From the NCBI RefSeq assembly GCF_028769735.1, contig NC_088171.1, positions 132,821,533 to 132,885,532 on the forward strand: 64,000 nucleotides of DNA, read 5' to 3'. How positions within the stretch are numbered: the first letter of the stretch is position 1; the number at the start of each line of letters is the position of its first letter. The stretch is from Zonotrichia leucophrys gambelii. Taxonomy: Eukaryota > Chordata > Aves > Passeriformes > Passerellidae. The notes beneath the pieces were generated by a model that saw only the letters and a list, made by a program, of their open reading frames with translations, did not search any database and was not told the DNA's origin. Positions 63,140 to 64,000 of this stretch are shown here, one piece after another. The translations under genes and the position numbers were made by a program.

Positions 63140-64000
63140 CAACTTCAGGCTTAGTAAATGTTACAATACTTCTACCAGAACGTGTGCAATTTCTGTAGAG
63201 TAAACTCTGCACTTCTGCTTACAGAGCCCAGAGTGCTCAGCATGGAAGCGAAGTGTATTTAATGTCTTGGGGTAAAAGTGTGTACTTCTTCCCACCTCAC
63301 AGTGACAGCTCGTCACCCTGCTCAATCCCTCCAGCAGCAGAACTTCACTATGGGCAGTAGATGCTCCTGGAGCATCTGTAGGGAAATCTCCATTACCCCT
63401 GGAGAGGCTGCTTAGTTGTGAAGCCCCATAACCCCTCTCTGGAGCACGACTTGTTTTGCTCAGTCCGGCGTTAAGATCCTCCAGCTGCCAAGTGCCATCT
63501 TTTTACATCCATCCTCCACACCTATCCGAAATCCTCCTCTCTTGTTTTCTGGATAATTTTTGAAATAATTCTTGACAACTTATGTCTGCTGTGACAGCAG
63601 CTGGCAGGACAGACAAGAACACAATTTGTTCTTCAGATCCCTTGACCAGTTGTCTCAATGCCTTGAGGTCCCGCTTGATCATCCTTAGTCTTGCTGGGAC
63701 TTTGTATGTGTCCACCTGGCAAACCAGTAGGCAATGGTCAGTGGGCCATGCCAAGCTGGGAAGTTTGTTGGTGATTTTCCAGAGGCTCACACACGTCCCT
63801 ATGAGCTGGGTCCAGTTGGCATATTGGGCCCTCCATTCCTCTCAAAAGGGAGTCTCCAATGACTATTACCCTTATTTTTTTCTTAATTGAGGAGGTTTTG
63901 ATGTGCAGGGTAGGTCGCTCTGCCCTAGGCAACCCCTCTAACCTGGATGGATCTTCATCCACATTCTCATCTCCCTGGTCCTCAGATTCCAGGGTCTCAT
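63140..64000 (-). mobile_element. CR1 LINE segment: ORF1 esterase region to ORF1/ORF2 junction, cut by window edge
   Basis: Read on the minus strand from the right edge, this is an internal part of a CR1 element rather than the usual 3' tail. It holds the ORF1 esterase domain and continues with TAHSEVLLLEGLSRVTSCH (about 63,302-63,358), which I recognise from the region leading into avian CR1 ORF2. Similarity fades near 63,140. The 5' part of the element lies beyond base 64,000. Its presence this far 5' implies an originally longer insertion than the other copies. Confidence 0.85.
63503..64000 (-). pseudogene. Broken CR1 ORF1 (GDSL/SGNH esterase-like domain)
   Basis: The minus-strand frame ending at 63,738 carries IRVIVIGDSLLRGMEGPICQ, with the GDSL-type nucleophile block (GDSLL at 63,843-63,857). 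About 20 codons later the homology moves to another frame (63,503-63,790), which continues with KITNKLPSLAWPTDHCLLVC and IKRDLKALRQLVKGSEEQIV. The crossover at about 63,760-63,790 is a frameshift, and a stop follows at the end of the second frame. CR1 ORF1 proteins are known to contain an esterase domain of this kind. The copy cannot make an intact protein. Confidence 0.85.

Larger units (their letters stand above)
16230..64000 (+). other. TRIQK: TRIQK transcription unit, 3' part outside window
   Basis: This is the gene span inferred from the CpG-island promoter to the right edge. Coding exons are seen at 33,810-33,890 and 61,227-61,312. The final exon, which should encode the membrane segment and acidic tail, is not found before 64,000. 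Introns are therefore about 17 kb (or several introns, if further 5' UTR exons exist), 27.3 kb, and more than 2.6 kb. The left limit is approximate because the first exon has no coding sequence to mark it. Confidence 0.75.

Noticed and set aside
1..64000. CRISPR arrays, operons, bacterial or phage genes, tRNA or rRNA genes
   Set aside because: None was seen. The repeat types, splice sites and CpG island mark this as vertebrate nuclear DNA.

Overview
This window looks like bird genomic DNA. It is AT-rich and gene-poor, it has one sharp CpG island, and its only clear interspersed repeats are CR1 LINE fragments, several with the avian-type 3' tail, plus one probable solo retroviral LTR. Nothing bacterial, plasmid or phage is present. 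The species cannot be fixed from sequence alone.

The only protein-coding gene I can support is TRIQK (triple QxxK/R motif-containing protein; C8orf83 in human) on the + strand. A CpG-island promoter lies at about 15.74-16.52 kb and should hold the non-coding first exon. Coding exon 1 is 33,810-33,890 (ATG at 33,830). Coding exon 2 is 61,227-61,312. The splice phases agree exactly: one base of the Gly21 codon is in the first exon and two are in the second. Together they encode the first 49 residues, including the three QxxK motifs. The transmembrane segment and stop codon are not in the window, so the last exon lies beyond base 64,000. A protein of about 86 residues is therefore spread over more than 47 kb.

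Layout: 1-15.6 kb is upstream intergenic DNA with a CR1 copy (about 885-1,640), a TTTA-rich low-complexity tract (11.59-11.71 kb) and a CR1 tail abutting the promoter. The CpG island follows at 15.74-16.52 kb. The first intron or introns (to 33,809) hold a TA repeat, a CR1 tail (25.3 kb) and an antisense solo LTR (25.73-26.21 kb). The 27.3 kb intron between the coding exons (33,891-61,226) holds three CR1 fragments, small tandem duplications, a possible 24-nt in-frame microexon (45,771-45,794) and several AG|GT junctions resembling recursive splice sites. The start of the last intron (61,313 onward) runs into a minus-strand CR1 carrying a broken ORF1 esterase (GDSL) domain at the right edge.

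I found no wholly new system. The most useful leads are splicing and processing signals inside TRIQK: the microexon candidate, a ratchet-like site created inside an antisense CR1, a poly(A) signal 34 nt past the coding exon 1 donor, and a 36-T tract serving as the 3' splice-site pyrimidine tract.
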